NCBI GenBank assembly: GCA_033782935.1
Contig: JAWQEG010001306.1
Location: 2,790,001-2,854,000 of the forward strand
DNA: 64,000 nucleotides
Reading direction: 5' to 3'
Source of the DNA: Petrolisthes cinctipes
Taxonomy: Eukaryota > Arthropoda > Malacostraca > Decapoda > Porcellanidae
Shown here in pieces: positions 1 through 13,000 of this stretch. Position 1 is the stretch's first letter. Every line of letters starts with the position of its first letter. Position numbers and translations under genes: made by a program. The notes under the pieces are model-generated. The model was given only the letters and a program-made list of their open reading frames with translations, was not told where the DNA came from and made no database searches.

Positions 1-438
1 TAGGTGCCCAAAAGTCGATATGTGCATGCATCTTCAGTACCCGTTTATATATCAAATTATGGCCCTAAACACCCGAAAATTCGATATTTTGGGGTCCCAG
101 AAGCGATCTGTACATGCCTACTCCGTGTTAGAGTATTTTCAAAATTCAGGCCCAAAACATGCTGAAAATCGATATTTTTAGTGCCCAAAGTCAATATGTG
201 CATGTATCTTCTGTACCCGTTTATATCTCAAATTCAGGCTCAAAATACCCGAAAATTCAATATTTTGGGGTCCCAGAAGCAATCTGTACAGTGCTAGAAT
301 ATTTTCAAAATATAGGCTAAAAACATGCTAAAAATCGATCTTTTAGGTGCCAAAAAGTCGATATCTCAAATTCAGTCCCAAAACATCCGAAAATTCGATA
401 TTTAGGGGTCCCAGAAGCGATCTGTACATGCATACTCC

Positions 439-614
439 GTGTTAGAGTATTTTCAAAAAACATGCTCAAAACATACTGAAAATCGATATTTTAGATGCCC
501 AAAGTCAATATGTGCATGTATCTTCTGTACCCGTTTATATCTCAAATTCAGGCTCAAAACACCCGAAAATTCAATATTTTGGGGTCCCAGAAGCAATCTG
601 TACATGCCTACTCA
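439..614 (+). repeat. A/B hybrid monomer (176 bp)
   Basis: The first 45 or so bases are A1-like (catgctcaaaacatactg), and the rest is B1-like (attttagatgcccaaagtc). It is followed directly by a C monomer at 615, giving a 324-bp unit. The same hybrid recurs at 1579-1754. This is the product expected from a crossover between A and B monomers aligned in register, which removes one long monomer. Confidence 0.85.
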
Positions 615-762
615 GTGCTAGAATATTTTCAAAATATAGGCTGAAAACATGCTAAAAATCGATCTTTTAGGTGCCAAAAAGTCGATATCTCAAATTCAGT
701 CCCAAAACACCCGAAAATTCGATATTTAGGGGTCCCAGAAGCGATCTGTACATGCCTACTCC

Positions 763-1087
763 GTGTTAGAGTATTTTCAAAATACATGCTCAAAACATAC
801 TGAAAATCGATCTTTTAGGTGCACAAAAGTCGATATGTGCATGCATATTCAGTACCCGTTTATATCTCAAATTCAGGCTCAAAACACCCGAAAATTCAAT
901 ATTTTGGGGTCCCAGAAGCAATCTGTACATGCCTATTCAGTGTTAGAGTATTTTCAAAATACTGGCCCAAAACATGCTGAAAATCGACATTTTAGGTGCC
1001 AAAAAATCGATATCTCAAATTCAGTCCCAAAACACCCGAAAATTCGATATTTAGAGGTCCCAGAAGGTATCTGTACATGCCTACTCC
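763..1087 (+). repeat. Two-monomer HOR ending in a B/C hybrid
   Basis: A1 spans 763-939. The next 148-bp monomer (940-1087) begins like B (gtgttagag, then ggcccaaaacatgctg) but continues like C (cgacattttaggtgcc, with the 29-bp deletion). Comparable B/C hybrids lie at 25088, 30577, 47435, 48928, 61286 and 62779. They show that B and C exchange within the conserved stretch around aaacatgct. Confidence 0.85.
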
Positions 1088-4000
1088 GTGTTAGAGTATT
1101 TTCAAAAAACCGGCCAAAAACATACTGAAAATCGATCTTTTAGGTGCCCAAAAGTCGATATGTGCATGCATCTTCAGTACCCGTTTATATCTCAAATTAT
1201 GGCCCTAAACACCCGAAAATTCGATATTTTGGGGTCCCAGAAGCGATCTGTACATGCCTACTCCGTGTTAGAGTATTTTCAAAATTCAGGCCCAAAACAT
1301 GCTGAAAATCGATATTTTTGGTGCCCAAAGTCAATATGTGCATGTATCTTCTGTACCCGTTTATATCTCAAATTCAGGCTCAAAATACCCGAAAATTCAA
1401 TATTTTGGGGTCCCAGAAGCAATCTGTACAGTGCTAGAATATTTTCAAAATATAGGCTAAAAACATGCTAAAAATCGATGTTTTAGGTGCCAAAAAGTCG
1501 ATATCTCAAATTCAGTCCCAAAACATCCGAAAATTCGATATTTAGGGGTCCCAGAAGCGATCTGTACATGCATACTCCGTGTTAGAGTATTTTCAAAAAA
1601 CATGCTCAAAACATACTGAAAATCGATATTTTAGATGCCCAAAGTCAATATGTGCATGTATCTTCTGTACCCGTTTATATCTCTAATTCAGGCTCAAAAC
1701 ACCCGAAAATTCAATATTTTGGGGTCCCAGAAGCAATCTGTACATGCCTACACAGTGCTAGAATATTTTCAAAATATAGGCTAAAAAACATGCTAAAAAT
1801 CGACATTTTAGGTGCCAAAAAATCGATATCTCAAATTCAGTCCCAAAATACCCGAAAATTCGATATTTAGAGGTCCCAGAAGGTATCTGTACATGTTTAC
1901 TCCGTGTTAGAGTATTTTCAAAATACAGGCCAAAAACATACTGAAAATCGATCTTTTAGGTGCCCAAAAGTCGATATGTGCATGCATCTTTTGTACCCGT
2001 TTATATCTCAAATTCAGGCTCAAAACACCCGAAAATTCAATATTTTGGGGTCCCAGAAGCAATCCGTACATGCCTACTCAGTGTTAGAGTATTTTCAAAA
2101 TACAGTCCCAAAACATGCTGAAAATCGATATTTTAGATGCCCAAAGTCAATATGTGCATATATCTTCTGTACCCGTTTATATCTCAAATTCAGGCTCAAA
2201 ACACCCGAAAATTCAATATTTTGGGGTCCCAGAAGCAATCTGTACATGCCTACACAGTGCTAGAATATTTTCAAAATATAGGCTAAAAACATGCTAAAAA
2301 TCGACATTTTAGGTGCCAAAAAATCGATATCTCAAATTCAGTCCAAAAACACCCGAAAATTCGATATTTAGAGGCCCCAGAAGGTATCTGTACATGCCTA
2401 CTCCGTGTTAGAGTATTTTCAAAATACAGGCCAAAAACATACTGAAAATCGATCTTTTAGGTGCACAAAAGTCGATATGTGCATGCATCTTCTGTTTCCG
2501 TTTATATCTCAAATTCTGGCCCTAAACACCCGAAAATTCAATATTTTGGGGTCCCAGAAGCAATCTGTACATGCCTACTCAGTGCTAGAATATTTTCAAA
2601 ATATAGGCTAAAAACATGCTAAAAATCGATCTTTTAGGTGCCAAAAAGTCGATATCTCAAATTCTGTCCCAAAACTCCCGAAAATTCGATATTTAGGGGT
2701 CCCAGAAGCGATCTGTACATGCCTACTCCGTGTTAGAGTATTTTCAAAATACATGCTCAAAACATACTGAAAATCGATCTTTTAGGTGCACAAAAGTCGA
2801 TATGTGCATGCATCTTCAGTACCCGTTTATATCTCAAATTCAGGCTCAAAACACCCGAAAATTCAATATTTTGGGGTCCCAGAAGCAATCTGAACATGCC
2901 TTCTCAGTGTTAGAGTATTTTCAAAATACAGGCCCAAAACATGCTGAAAATCGATATTTTAGATGCCCAAAGTCAATATGTGCATGTATCTTCTGTCCCC
3001 GATTATATCTCAAATTCAGGCTCAAAACACCCGAAAATTCAATATTTTGGGGTCCCAGAAGCAATCTGTACATGCCTACACAGTGCTAGAATATTTTCAA
3101 AATATAGGCTAAAAACATGCTAAAAATCGACATTTTAGGTGCCAAAAAATCGATATATCAAATTCAGTCCCAAAACACCCGAAAATTCGATATTTAGGGG
3201 TCCCAGAAGCGATCTGTACATGCCTACTCCGTGTTATAGTATTTTCAAAATACATGCTCAAAACATACTGAAAATCGATCTTTTAGGTGCACAAAAGTCA
3301 ATATGTGCATGCATCTTCAGTACCCGTTTATATCTCAAATTCAGGCTCAAAACACCCGAAAATTCAATATATTGGGGTCCCAGAAGCAATCTGTACATGC
3401 CTACTCAGTGTTAGAGTATTTTCAAAATACAGGCCCAAAACATGCTGAAAATCGATATTTTAGATTCCCAAAGTCAATATGTGCATGTATCTTCTGTACC
3501 CGTTTATATCTCAAATTCAGTCTCAAAACGCCCGAAAATTCAATATTTTGGGGTCCCAGAAGCAATCTGTACATGCCTACACAGTGCTAGAATATTTTCA
3601 AAATATAGGCTAAAAACATGCTGAAAATCGATATTTTAGGTGCCAAAAAATCGATATCTCAAATTCAGTCCCAAAACACCCGAAAATTCGATATTTAGAG
3701 GTCCCAGAAGGTATCTGTACATACATACTCCGTGTTAGAGTATTTTCAAAATACAGGCCAAAAACATACTGAAAATCGATCTTTTAGGTGCCCAAAAGTC
3801 GATATGTGCATGCATCTTCTGAACCCGTTTATATCTCAAATTCTGGCCCTAAACACCCGAAAATTCGATATTTTGGGGTCCCAGAAGCGATCTGTACATG
3901 CCTACTCCGTGTTAGAGTATTTTCAAAATTCAGGCCCAAAACATGCTAAAAATCGATATTTTTGGTGCCCAAAGTCAATATGTGCATGTATCTTCTGTAC

Positions 4001-4733
4001 CCGTTTATATCTCAAATTCAGGCTCAAAACACCCGAAAATTCAATATTTTGGGGTCCCAGAAGCAATCTGTACATGCTTAGTCAGTGCTAGAATATTTTC
4101 AAAATATAGGCTAAAAACATGCTAAAAATCGATCTTTTAGGTGCCAAAAAGTCGATATCTCAAATTCAGTCCCAAAACACCCGAAAATTCGATATTTAGG
4201 GGTCCCAGAAGCGATCTGTACATGCCTTCTCCGTGTTAGAGTATTTTCAAAATACATGCTCAAAACATACTGAAAATCGATCTTTTAGGTGCACAAAAGT
4301 CGATAAGTGCATGCATCTTCAGTACCCGTTTATATCTCAAATTCAGGCTCAAAACACCCGAAAATTCAATATTTTGGGGTCCCAGAAGCAATCTGTACAT
4401 GCCTATTCAGTTTTAGAGTATTTTCAAAATACAGGCCCAAAACATGCTGAAAATCGATATTTTAGATGCCCAAAGTCAATATGTGCATGTATCTTCTGTA
4501 CCCGTTTATATCTCAAATTCAGGCTCAAAACACCCGAAAATTCAATATTTTGGGGTCCCAGAAGCAATCTGTACATGCCTACTCAGTGCTAGAATATTTT
4601 CAAAATATAGGCTAAAAACATGCTAAAAATCGATCTTTTAGGTGCCAAAAAGTCGATATCTCAAATTCAGTCCCAAAACACTCGAAAATTCGATATTTAG
4701 GGGTCCCAGAAGCGATCTGTACATGCCTACTCC

Positions 4734-5238
4734 GTGTTAGAGTATTTTCAAAAATACATGCTCAAAACATACTGAAAATCGATCTTTTAGGTGCACAAAA
4801 GTCGATATGTGCATGCATCTTCAGTACCCGTTTATATCTCAAATTCAGGCTTAAAACACCCGAAAATTCAATATTTTGGGGTCCCAGAAGCAATCTGTAC
4901 ATGCCTACTCCTTGTTAGAGTATTTTCAAAATACAGGCCAAAAACATACTGAAAATCGATCTTTTAGGTGCCCAAAAGTCGATATGTGCATGCATCCTCT
5001 GTACCCGTTTATATCTCAAATTCTGGCCCTAAACACCCGAAAATTCGATATTTTGGGGTCCCAGAAGCGATCTGTACATGCCTACTCAATGCTAGAATAT
5101 TTTCAAAATATAGGCTAAAAACATGCAAAAAAAATCGATCTTTTAGGTGCCAAAAAGTCTATATCTTAAATTCAGTCCCAAAACACCCGAAAATTCGATA
5201 TTTATGGGTCCCAGAAGCGATCTGTACATGCCTACTCC
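4734..5238 (+). repeat. 505-bp HOR unit A1-A2-C with an A8 run
   Basis: The unit comprises a 178-bp A1 (one extra A in caaaaatacatg), an A2 at 4912-5088 in place of B, and a 150-bp C containing catgcaaaaaaaatcg. It recurs at 17897-18401. The same A8-bearing C monomer follows ordinary A-B pairs in the 503-bp units at 8571, 12231, 15891 and 21734, so the A-run variant has spread with the larger duplications. Confidence 0.88.
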
Positions 5239-6741
5239 GTGTTAGAGTATTTTCAAAATACAGGCCAAAAACATACTGAAAATCGATCTTTTAGGTGCCC
5301 AAAAGTCGATATGTGCATGCATATTCTGTACCCGTTTATATCTCAAATTCTGGTCCTAAACACCCGAAAATTCGATATTTTGGGGTCCCAGAAGCGATCT
5401 GTACATGCCTACTCCGTGTTAGAGTATTTTCAAAATTCAGGCCCAAAACATGCTGAAAATCGATATTTTTGGTGCCCAAAGTCAATTTGTGCATGTATCT
5501 TCTGTACCCGTTTATATCTCAAATTCAGGCTCAAAACACCTGTAAATTCAATATTTTGGGGTCCCAGAAGCAATCTGTACATGCCTACTCAGTGCTAGAA
5601 TATTTTCAAAATATAGGCTAAAAACATGCTAAAAATCGATCTTTTAGGTGCCAAAAAGTCGATATCTCAAATTCAGTCCCAAAACTCCCGAAAATTCGAT
5701 ATTTAGGGGTCCCAGAAGCGATCTGTACATGCCTACTCCGTGTTAGAGTATTTTCAAAATACATGCTCAAAACATACTGAATATCGATCTTTTAGGTGCA
5801 CAAAAGTCGATATGTGCATGCATCTTCAGTACCCGTTTATATCTCAAATTCAGGCTCAAAACACCCGAAAATTCAATATTTTGGGGTCCCAGAAGCAATC
5901 TGAACATGCCTTCTCAGTGTTAGAGTATTTTCAAAATACAGGCCCAAAACATGCTGAAAATCGATATTTTAGATGCCCAAAGTCAATATGTGCATGTATC
6001 TTCTGTCCCCGATTATATCTCAAATTCAGGCTCAGAACACCCGAAAATTCAATATTTTGGGGTCCCAGAAGCAATCTGTACATGCCTACACAGTGCTAGA
6101 ATATTTTCAAAATATAGGCTAAAAACATGCTAAAAATCGACATTTTAGGTGCCAAAAAATCGATATATCAAATTCAGTCCCAAAACACCCGAAAATTCGA
6201 TATTTAGGGGTCCCAGAAGCGATCTGTACATGCCTACTCCGTGTTAGAGTATTTTCAAAATACATGCTCAAAACATACTGAAAATCGATCTTTTAGGTGC
6301 ACAAAAGTCAATATGTGCATGCATCTTCAGTACCCGTTTATATCTCAAATTCAGGCTCAAAACACCCGAAAATTCAATATATTGGGGTCCCAGAAGCAAT
6401 CTGTACATGCCTACTCAGTGTTAGAGTATTTTCAAAATACAGGCCCAAAACATGCTGAAAATCGATATTTTAGATTCCCAAAGTCAATATGTGCATGTAT
6501 CTTCTGTACCCGTTTATATCTCAAATTCAGTCTCAAAACACCCGAAAATTCAATATTTTGGGGTCCCAGAAGCAATCTGTACATGCCTACACAGTGCTAG
6601 AATATTTTCAAAATATAGGCTAAAAACATGCTGAAAATCGATATTTTAGGTGCCAAAAAATCGATATCTCAAATTCAGTCCCAAAACACCCGAAAATTCG
6701 ATATTTAGAGGTCCCAGAAGGTATCTGTACATACATACTCC

Positions 6742-6918
6742 GTGTTAGAGTATTTTCAAAATACAGGCCAAAAACATACTGAAAATCGATCTTTTAGGTG
6801 CCCAAAAGTCGATATGTGCATGCATCTTCTGTACCCGTTTATATCTCAAATTCTGGCCCTAAACACCCGAAAATTCGATATTTTGGGGTCCCAGAAGCGA
6901 TCTGTACATGCCTACTCC
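6742..6918 (+). repeat. Monomer type A2 (177 bp)
   Basis: Diagnostic bases relative to A1 are acaggccaaaaacatac, gtgcccaaaagtcg, cttctgtaccc, attctggccctaaac, aattcgatattttgggg, gaagcgatctg and a ctccgtg ending. It keeps CG at three positions where A1 or B monomers carry CA. It is usually followed by B2. Confidence 0.92.
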
Positions 6919-7094
6919 GTGTTAGAGTATTTTCAAAATTCAGGCCCAAAACATGCTGAAAATCGATATTTTTGGTGCCCAAAGTCAATATGTGCATGTA
7001 TCTTCTGTACCCGTTTATATCTCAAATTCAGGCTCAAAACACCCGAAAATTCAATATTTTGGGGTCCCAGAAGCAATCTGTACATGCTTAGTCA
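6919..7094 (+). repeat. Monomer type B2 (176 bp)
   Basis: Distinguished by aaaattcaggcccaaaac and atcgatatttttggtgccc. It is one base shorter than A because cccaaagtc replaces cccaaaagtc. In B2 the dyad at the monomer start is broken by one mismatch (gtatttt c aaaattc). B2 is the monomer that has expanded in runs at 44-45 kb and 59-60 kb. Confidence 0.92.
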
Positions 7095-10000
7095 GTGCTA
7101 GAATATTTTCAAAATATAGGCTAAAAACATGCTAAAAATCGATCTTTTAGGTGCCAAAAAGTCGATATCTCAAATTCAGTCCCAAAACACCCGAAAATTC
7201 GATATTTAGGGGTCCCAGAAGCGATCTGTACATGCCTACTCCGTGTTAGAGTATTTTCAAAATACATGCTCAAAACATACTGAAAATCGATCTTTTAGGT
7301 GCACAAAAGTCGATAAGTGCATGCATCTTCAGTACCCGTTTATATCTCAAATTCAGGCTCAAAACACCCGAAAATTCAATATTTTGGGGTCCCAGAAGCA
7401 ATCTGTACATGCCTATTCAGTGTTAGAGTATTTTCAAAATACAGGCCCAAAACATGCTGAAAATCGATATTTTAGATGCCCAAAGTCAATATGTGCATGT
7501 ATCTTCTGTACCAGTTTATATCTCAAATTCAGGCTCAAAACACCCGAAAATTCAATATTTTGGGGTCCCAGAAGCAATCTGTACATGCCTACTCAGTGCT
7601 AGAATATTTTCAAAATATAGGCTAAAAACATGCTAAAAATCGATCTTTTAGGTGCCAAAAAGTCGATATCTCAAATTCAGTCCCAAAACACTCGAAAATT
7701 CGATATTTAGGGGTCCCAGAAGCGATCTGTACATGCCTACTCCGTGTTAGAGTATTTTCAAAAATACATGCTCAAAACATACTGAAAATCGATCTTTTAG
7801 GTGCACAAAAGTCGATATGTGCATGCATCTTCAGTACCCGTTTATATCTCAAATTCAGGCTCAAAACACCCGAAAATTCAATATTTTGGGGTCCCAGAAG
7901 CAATCTGTACATGCCTACACAGTGCTAGAATATTTTCAAAATATAGGCTAAAAACATGCTAAAAATCGATATAATAGGTGCCAAAAAATCTATATCTCAA
8001 ATTCAGTCCCATAACACCCGAAAATTCGATATTTAGAGGTCCCAGAAGGTATATGTACATGCCTACTCCGTGTTAGAGTATTTTCAAAATACAGGCCAAA
8101 AACATACTGAAAATCGATCTTTTAGGTGCCCAAAAGTCGATATGTGCATGCATCCTCTGTACCCGTTTATATCTCAAATTCTGGCCCTAAACACCCGAAA
8201 ATTCGATATTTTGGGGTCCCAGAAGCGATCTGTACATGCCTACTCCGTGTTAGAGTATTTTCAAAATTCAGGCCCAAAACATGCTGAAAATCGATATTTT
8301 TGGTGCCCAAAGTCAATATGTGCATGTATCTTCTGTACCCGTTTATATCTCAAATTCAGGCTCAAAACACCCGAAAATTCAATATTTTGGGGTCCCAGAA
8401 GCAATCTGTACATGCCTACTCAGTGCTAGAATATTTTCAAAATATAGGCTAAAAACATGCTAAAAATCGATCTTTTAGGTGCCAAAAAGTCGATATCTAA
8501 AATTCAGTCCCAAAACACCCGAAAATTCGATATTTAGGGGTCCCAGAAGCGATCTGTACATGACTACTCCGTGTTAGAGTATTTTCTAAATACATGCTCA
8601 AAACATACTGAATATCGATCTTTTAGGTGCACAAAAGTCGATATGTGCATGCATCTTCAGTACCCGTTTATATCTCAAATTCAGGCTCAAAACACCCGAA
8701 AATTCGATATATTGGGGTCCCAGAAGCAATCTGTACATGCCTACTCAGTGTTAGAGTATTTTCAAAATACAGGCCCAAAACATGCTGAAAATCGATATTT
8801 TAGATGCCCAAAGTCAATATGTGCATGTATCTTCTGTACCCGTTTATATCTCAAATTCAGACTCAAAACACCCGAAAATTCAATATTTTGGGGTCCCAGA
8901 AGCAATCTGTACATGCCTACTCAATGCTAGAATATTTTCAAAATATAGGCTAAAAACATGCAAAAAAAATCGATCTTTTAGGTGCCAAAAAGTCTATATC
9001 TTAAATTCAGTCCCAAAACACCCGAAAATTCGATATTTATGGGTCCCAGAAGCGATCTGTACATGCCTACTCCGTGTTAGAGTATTTTCAAAATACATGC
9101 TCAAAACATACTGAAAATCGATCTTTCAGGTGCACAAAAGTCGATATGTGCATGCATCTTCAGTACCCGTTTATATCTCAAATTCAGGCCCTAAACACCC
9201 GAAAATTCAATATTTTGGGGTCCCAGAAGCAATCTGTACATGCCTACTCAGTGTTAGAGTATTTTCAAAATACAGGCCCAAAACATGCTGAAAATCGATA
9301 TTTTAGATGCCCAAAGTCAATATGTGCATGTATCTTCTGTACCCGTTTATATATCAAATTCAGGCTCAAAACACCCGAAAATTCAATATTTTGGGGTCCC
9401 AGAAGCAATCTGTACATGCCTACACAGTGCTAGAATATTTTCAAAATATAGGCTAAAAACATGCTGAAAATCGATATTTTAGGTGCCAAAAAATCGATAT
9501 CTCAAATTCAGTCCCAAAACACCCGAAAATTCGATATTTAGAGGTCCCAGAAGGTATCTGTACATACATACTCCGTGTTAGAGTATTTTCAAAATACAGG
9601 CCAAAAACATACTGAAAATCGATCTTTTAGGTGCCCAAAAGTCGATATGTGCATGCATCTTCTGTACCCGTTTATATCTCAAATTCTGGCCCTAAACACC
9701 CGAAAATTCGATATTTTGGGGTCCCAGAAGCGATCTGTACATGCCTACTCCGTGTTAGAGTATTTTCAAAATTCAGGCCCAAAACATGCTGAAAATCGAT
9801 ATTTTTGGTGCCCAAAGTCAATATGTGCATGTATCTTCTGTACCCGTTTATATCTCAAATTCAGGCTCAAAACACCCGAAAATTCAATATTTTGGGGTCC
9901 CAGAAGCAATCTGTACATGCTTAGTCAGTGCTAGAATATTTTCAAAATATAGGCTAAAAACATGCTAAAAATCGATCTTTTAGGTGCCAAAAAGTCGATA

Positions 10001-13000
10001 TCTCAAATTCAGTCCCAAAACACCCGAAAATTCGATATTTAGGGGTCCCAGAAGCGATCTGTACATGCCTACTCCGTGTTAGAGTATTTTCAAAATACAT
10101 GCTCAAAACATACTGAAAATCGATCTTTTAGGTGCACAAAAGTCGATAAGTGCATGCATCTTCAGTACCCGTTTATATCTCAAATTCAGGCTCAAAACAC
10201 CCGAAAATTCAATATTTTGGGGTCCCAGAAGCAATCTGTACATGCCTATTCAGTTTTAGAGTATTTTCAAAATACAGGCCCAAAACATGCTGAAAATCGA
10301 TATTTTAGATGCCCAAAGTCAATATGTGCATGTATCTTCTGTACCCGTTTATATCTCAAATTCAGGCTCAAAACACCCGAAAATTCAATATTTTGGGGTC
10401 CCAGAAGCAATCTGTACATGCCTACTCAGTGCTAGAATATTTTCAAAATATAAGCTAAAAACATGCTAAAAATCGATCTTTTAGGTGCCAAAAAGTCGAT
10501 ATCTCAAATTCAGTCCCAAAACACTCGAAAATTCGATATTTAGGGGTCCCAGAAGCGATCTGTACATGCCTACTCCGTGTTAGAGTATTTTCAAAAATAC
10601 ATGCTCAAAACATACTGAAAATCGATCTTTTAGGTGCACAAAAGTCGATATGTGCATGCATCTTCAGTACCCGTTTATATCTCAAATTCAGGCTCAAAAC
10701 ACCCGAAAATTCAATATTTTGGGGTCCCAGAAGCAATCTGTACATGCTTAGTCAGTGCTAGAATATTTTCAAAATATAGGCTAAAAACATGCTAAAAATC
10801 GATCTTTTAGGTGCCAAAAAGTCGATATCTCAAATTCAGTCCCAAAACACCCGAAAATTCGATATTTAGGGGTCCCAGAAGCGATCTGTACATGCCTACT
10901 CCGTGTTAGAGTATTTTCAAAATACATGCTCAAAACATACTGAAAATCGATCTTTTAGGTGCACAAAAGTCGATAAGTGCATGCATCTTCAGTACCCGTT
11001 TATATCTCAAATTCAGGCTCAAAACACCCGAAAATTCAATATTTTGGGGTCCCAGAAGCAATCTGTACATGCCTATTCAGTGTTAGAGTATTTTCAAAAT
11101 ACAGGCCCAAAACATGCTGAAAATCGATATTTTAGATGCCCAAAGTCAATATGTGCATGTATCTTCTGTACCAGTTTATATCTCAAATTCAGGCTCAAAA
11201 CACCCGAAAATTCAATATTTTGGGGTCCCAGAAGCAATCTGTACATGCCTACTCAGTGCTAGAATATTTTCAAAATATAGGCTAAAAACATGCTAAAAAT
11301 CGATCTTTTAGGTGCCAAAAAGTCGATATCTCAAATTCAGTCCCAAAACACTCGAAAATTCGATATTTAGGGGTCCCAGAAGCGATCTGTACATGCCTAC
11401 TCCGTGTTAGAGTATTTTCAAAAATACATGCTCAAAACATACTGAAAATCGATCTTTTAGGTGCACAAAAGTCGATATGTGCATGCATCTTCAGTACCCG
11501 TTTATATCTCAAATTCAGGCTCAAAACACCCGAAAATTCAATATTTTGGGGTCCCAGAAGCAATCTGTACATGCCTACACAGTGCTAGAATATTTTCAAA
11601 ATATAGGCTAAAAACATGCTAAAAATCGATATTATAGGTGCCAAAAAATCTATATCTCAAATTCAGTCCCATAACACCCGAAAATTCGATATTTAGAGGT
11701 CCCAGAAGGTATATGTACATGCCTACTCCGTGTTAGAGTATTTTCAAAATACAGGCCAAAAACATACTGAAAATCGATCTTTTAGGTGCCCAAAAGTCGA
11801 TATGTGCATGCATCCTCTGTACCCGTTTATATCTCAAATTCTGGCCCTAAACACCCGAAAATTCGATATTTTGGGGTCCCAGAAGCGATCTGTACATGCC
11901 TACTCCGTGTTAGAGTATTTTCAAAATTCAGGCCCAAAACATGCTGAAAATCGATATTTTTGGTGCCCAAAGTCAATATGTGCATGTATCTTCTGTACCC
12001 GTTTATATCTCAAATTCAGGCTCAAAACACCCGAAAATTCAATATTTTGGGGTCCCAGAAGCAATCTGTACATGCCTACTCAGTGCTAGAATATTTTCAA
12101 AATATAGGCTAAAAACATGCTAAAAATCGATCTTTTAGGTGCCAAAAAGTCGATATCTAAAATTCAGTCCCAAAACACCCGAAAATTCGATATTTAGGGG
12201 TCCCAGAAGCGATCTGTACATGACTACTCCGTGTTAGAGTATTTTCTAAATACATGCTCAAAACATACTGAATATCGATCTTTTAGGTGCACAAAAGTCG
12301 ATATGTGCATGCATCTTCAGTACCCGTTTATATCTCAAATTCAGGCTCAAAACACCCGAAAATTCGATATATTGGGGTCCCAGAAGCAATCTGTACATGC
12401 CTACTCAGTGTTAGAGTATTTTCAAAATACAGGCCCAAAACATGCTGAAAATCGATATTTTAGATGCCCAAAGTCAATATGTGCATGTATCTTCTGTACC
12501 CGTTTATATCTCAAATTCAGACTCAAAACACCCGAAAATTCAATATTTTGGGGTCCCAGAAGCAATCTGTACATGCCTACTCAATGCTAGAATATTTTCA
12601 AAATATAGGCTAAAAACATGCAAAAAAAATCGATCTTTTAGGTGCCAAAAAGTCTATATCTTAAATTCAGTCCCAAAACACCCGAAAATTCGATATTTAT
12701 GGGTCCCAGAAGCGATCTGTACATGCCTACTCCGTGTTAGAGTATTTTCAAAATACATGCTCAAAACATACTGAAAATCGATCTTTCAGGTGCACAAAAG
12801 TCGATATGTGCATGCATCTTCAGTACCCGTTTATATCTCAAATTCAGGCCCTAAACACCCGAAAATTCAATATTTTGGGGTCCCAGAAGCAATCTGTACA
12901 TGCCTACTCAGTGTTAGAGTATTTTCAAATTACAGGCCCAAAACATGCTGAAAATCGATATTTTAGATGCCCAAAGTCAATATGTGCATGTATCTTCTGT

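Larger units (their letters stand above)
1..1752 (+). repeat. Tandem duplication with 1,140-bp period
   Basis: Positions 1-612 match 1141-1752 with only scattered substitutions, for example a/g at 180 versus 1320, c/g near 330 versus 1470, and atatatc versus atatctc near 50 versus 1190. The duplicated segment includes a 166-bp B monomer, a C monomer and an A/B hybrid monomer. The copies part at about 612/1752, where ctcagtgctag becomes cacagtgctag. Confidence 0.88.
1..3230 (+). repeat. Irregular edge block of mixed HOR units
   Basis: Unit starts are 439, 763, 1088, 1579, 1904, 2405 and 2730, preceded by a partial unit (A2 tail 1-124, 166-bp B 125-290, C 291-438). Lengths are 324, 325, 491, 325, 501, 325 and 501 bp, so two-monomer units are as common as three-monomer ones. 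Several monomers are hybrids of types. This is the least homogeneous part of the left half, as expected where exchange between misaligned units has been frequent. Confidence 0.9.
6742..7242 (+). repeat. Reference HOR, type II (A2-B2-C, 501 bp)
   Basis: Monomers are A2 6742-6918, B2 6919-7094 and C 7095-7242. Near-identical units start at 3732, 9575, 13235, 16895 and 19905, all with the private catgcttagtcagtg ending of B2. Type II units are interspersed with type I units rather than forming a separate domain. Confidence 0.93.
3540..9435 (+). repeat. 5.9-kb segmental duplication, left copy
   Basis: This segment matches 16703-22598 at a constant offset of 13,163 bp: unit starts 3732, 4233, 4734, 5239, 5740, 6241, 6742, 7243, 7744, 8070, 8571 and 9074 each have a partner. 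Shared rare variants include the aaaaaaaa run near 5127, a prime diagnostic of the 505-bp unit, and tctgtccccgattatatc near 5994. Homology starts inside the B monomer at 3408 and stops in the C monomer after 9435. The offset equals 5,843 plus two periods of 3,660, so the 3,660-bp amplification probably separated two copies once 5,843 bp apart. Confidence 0.88.
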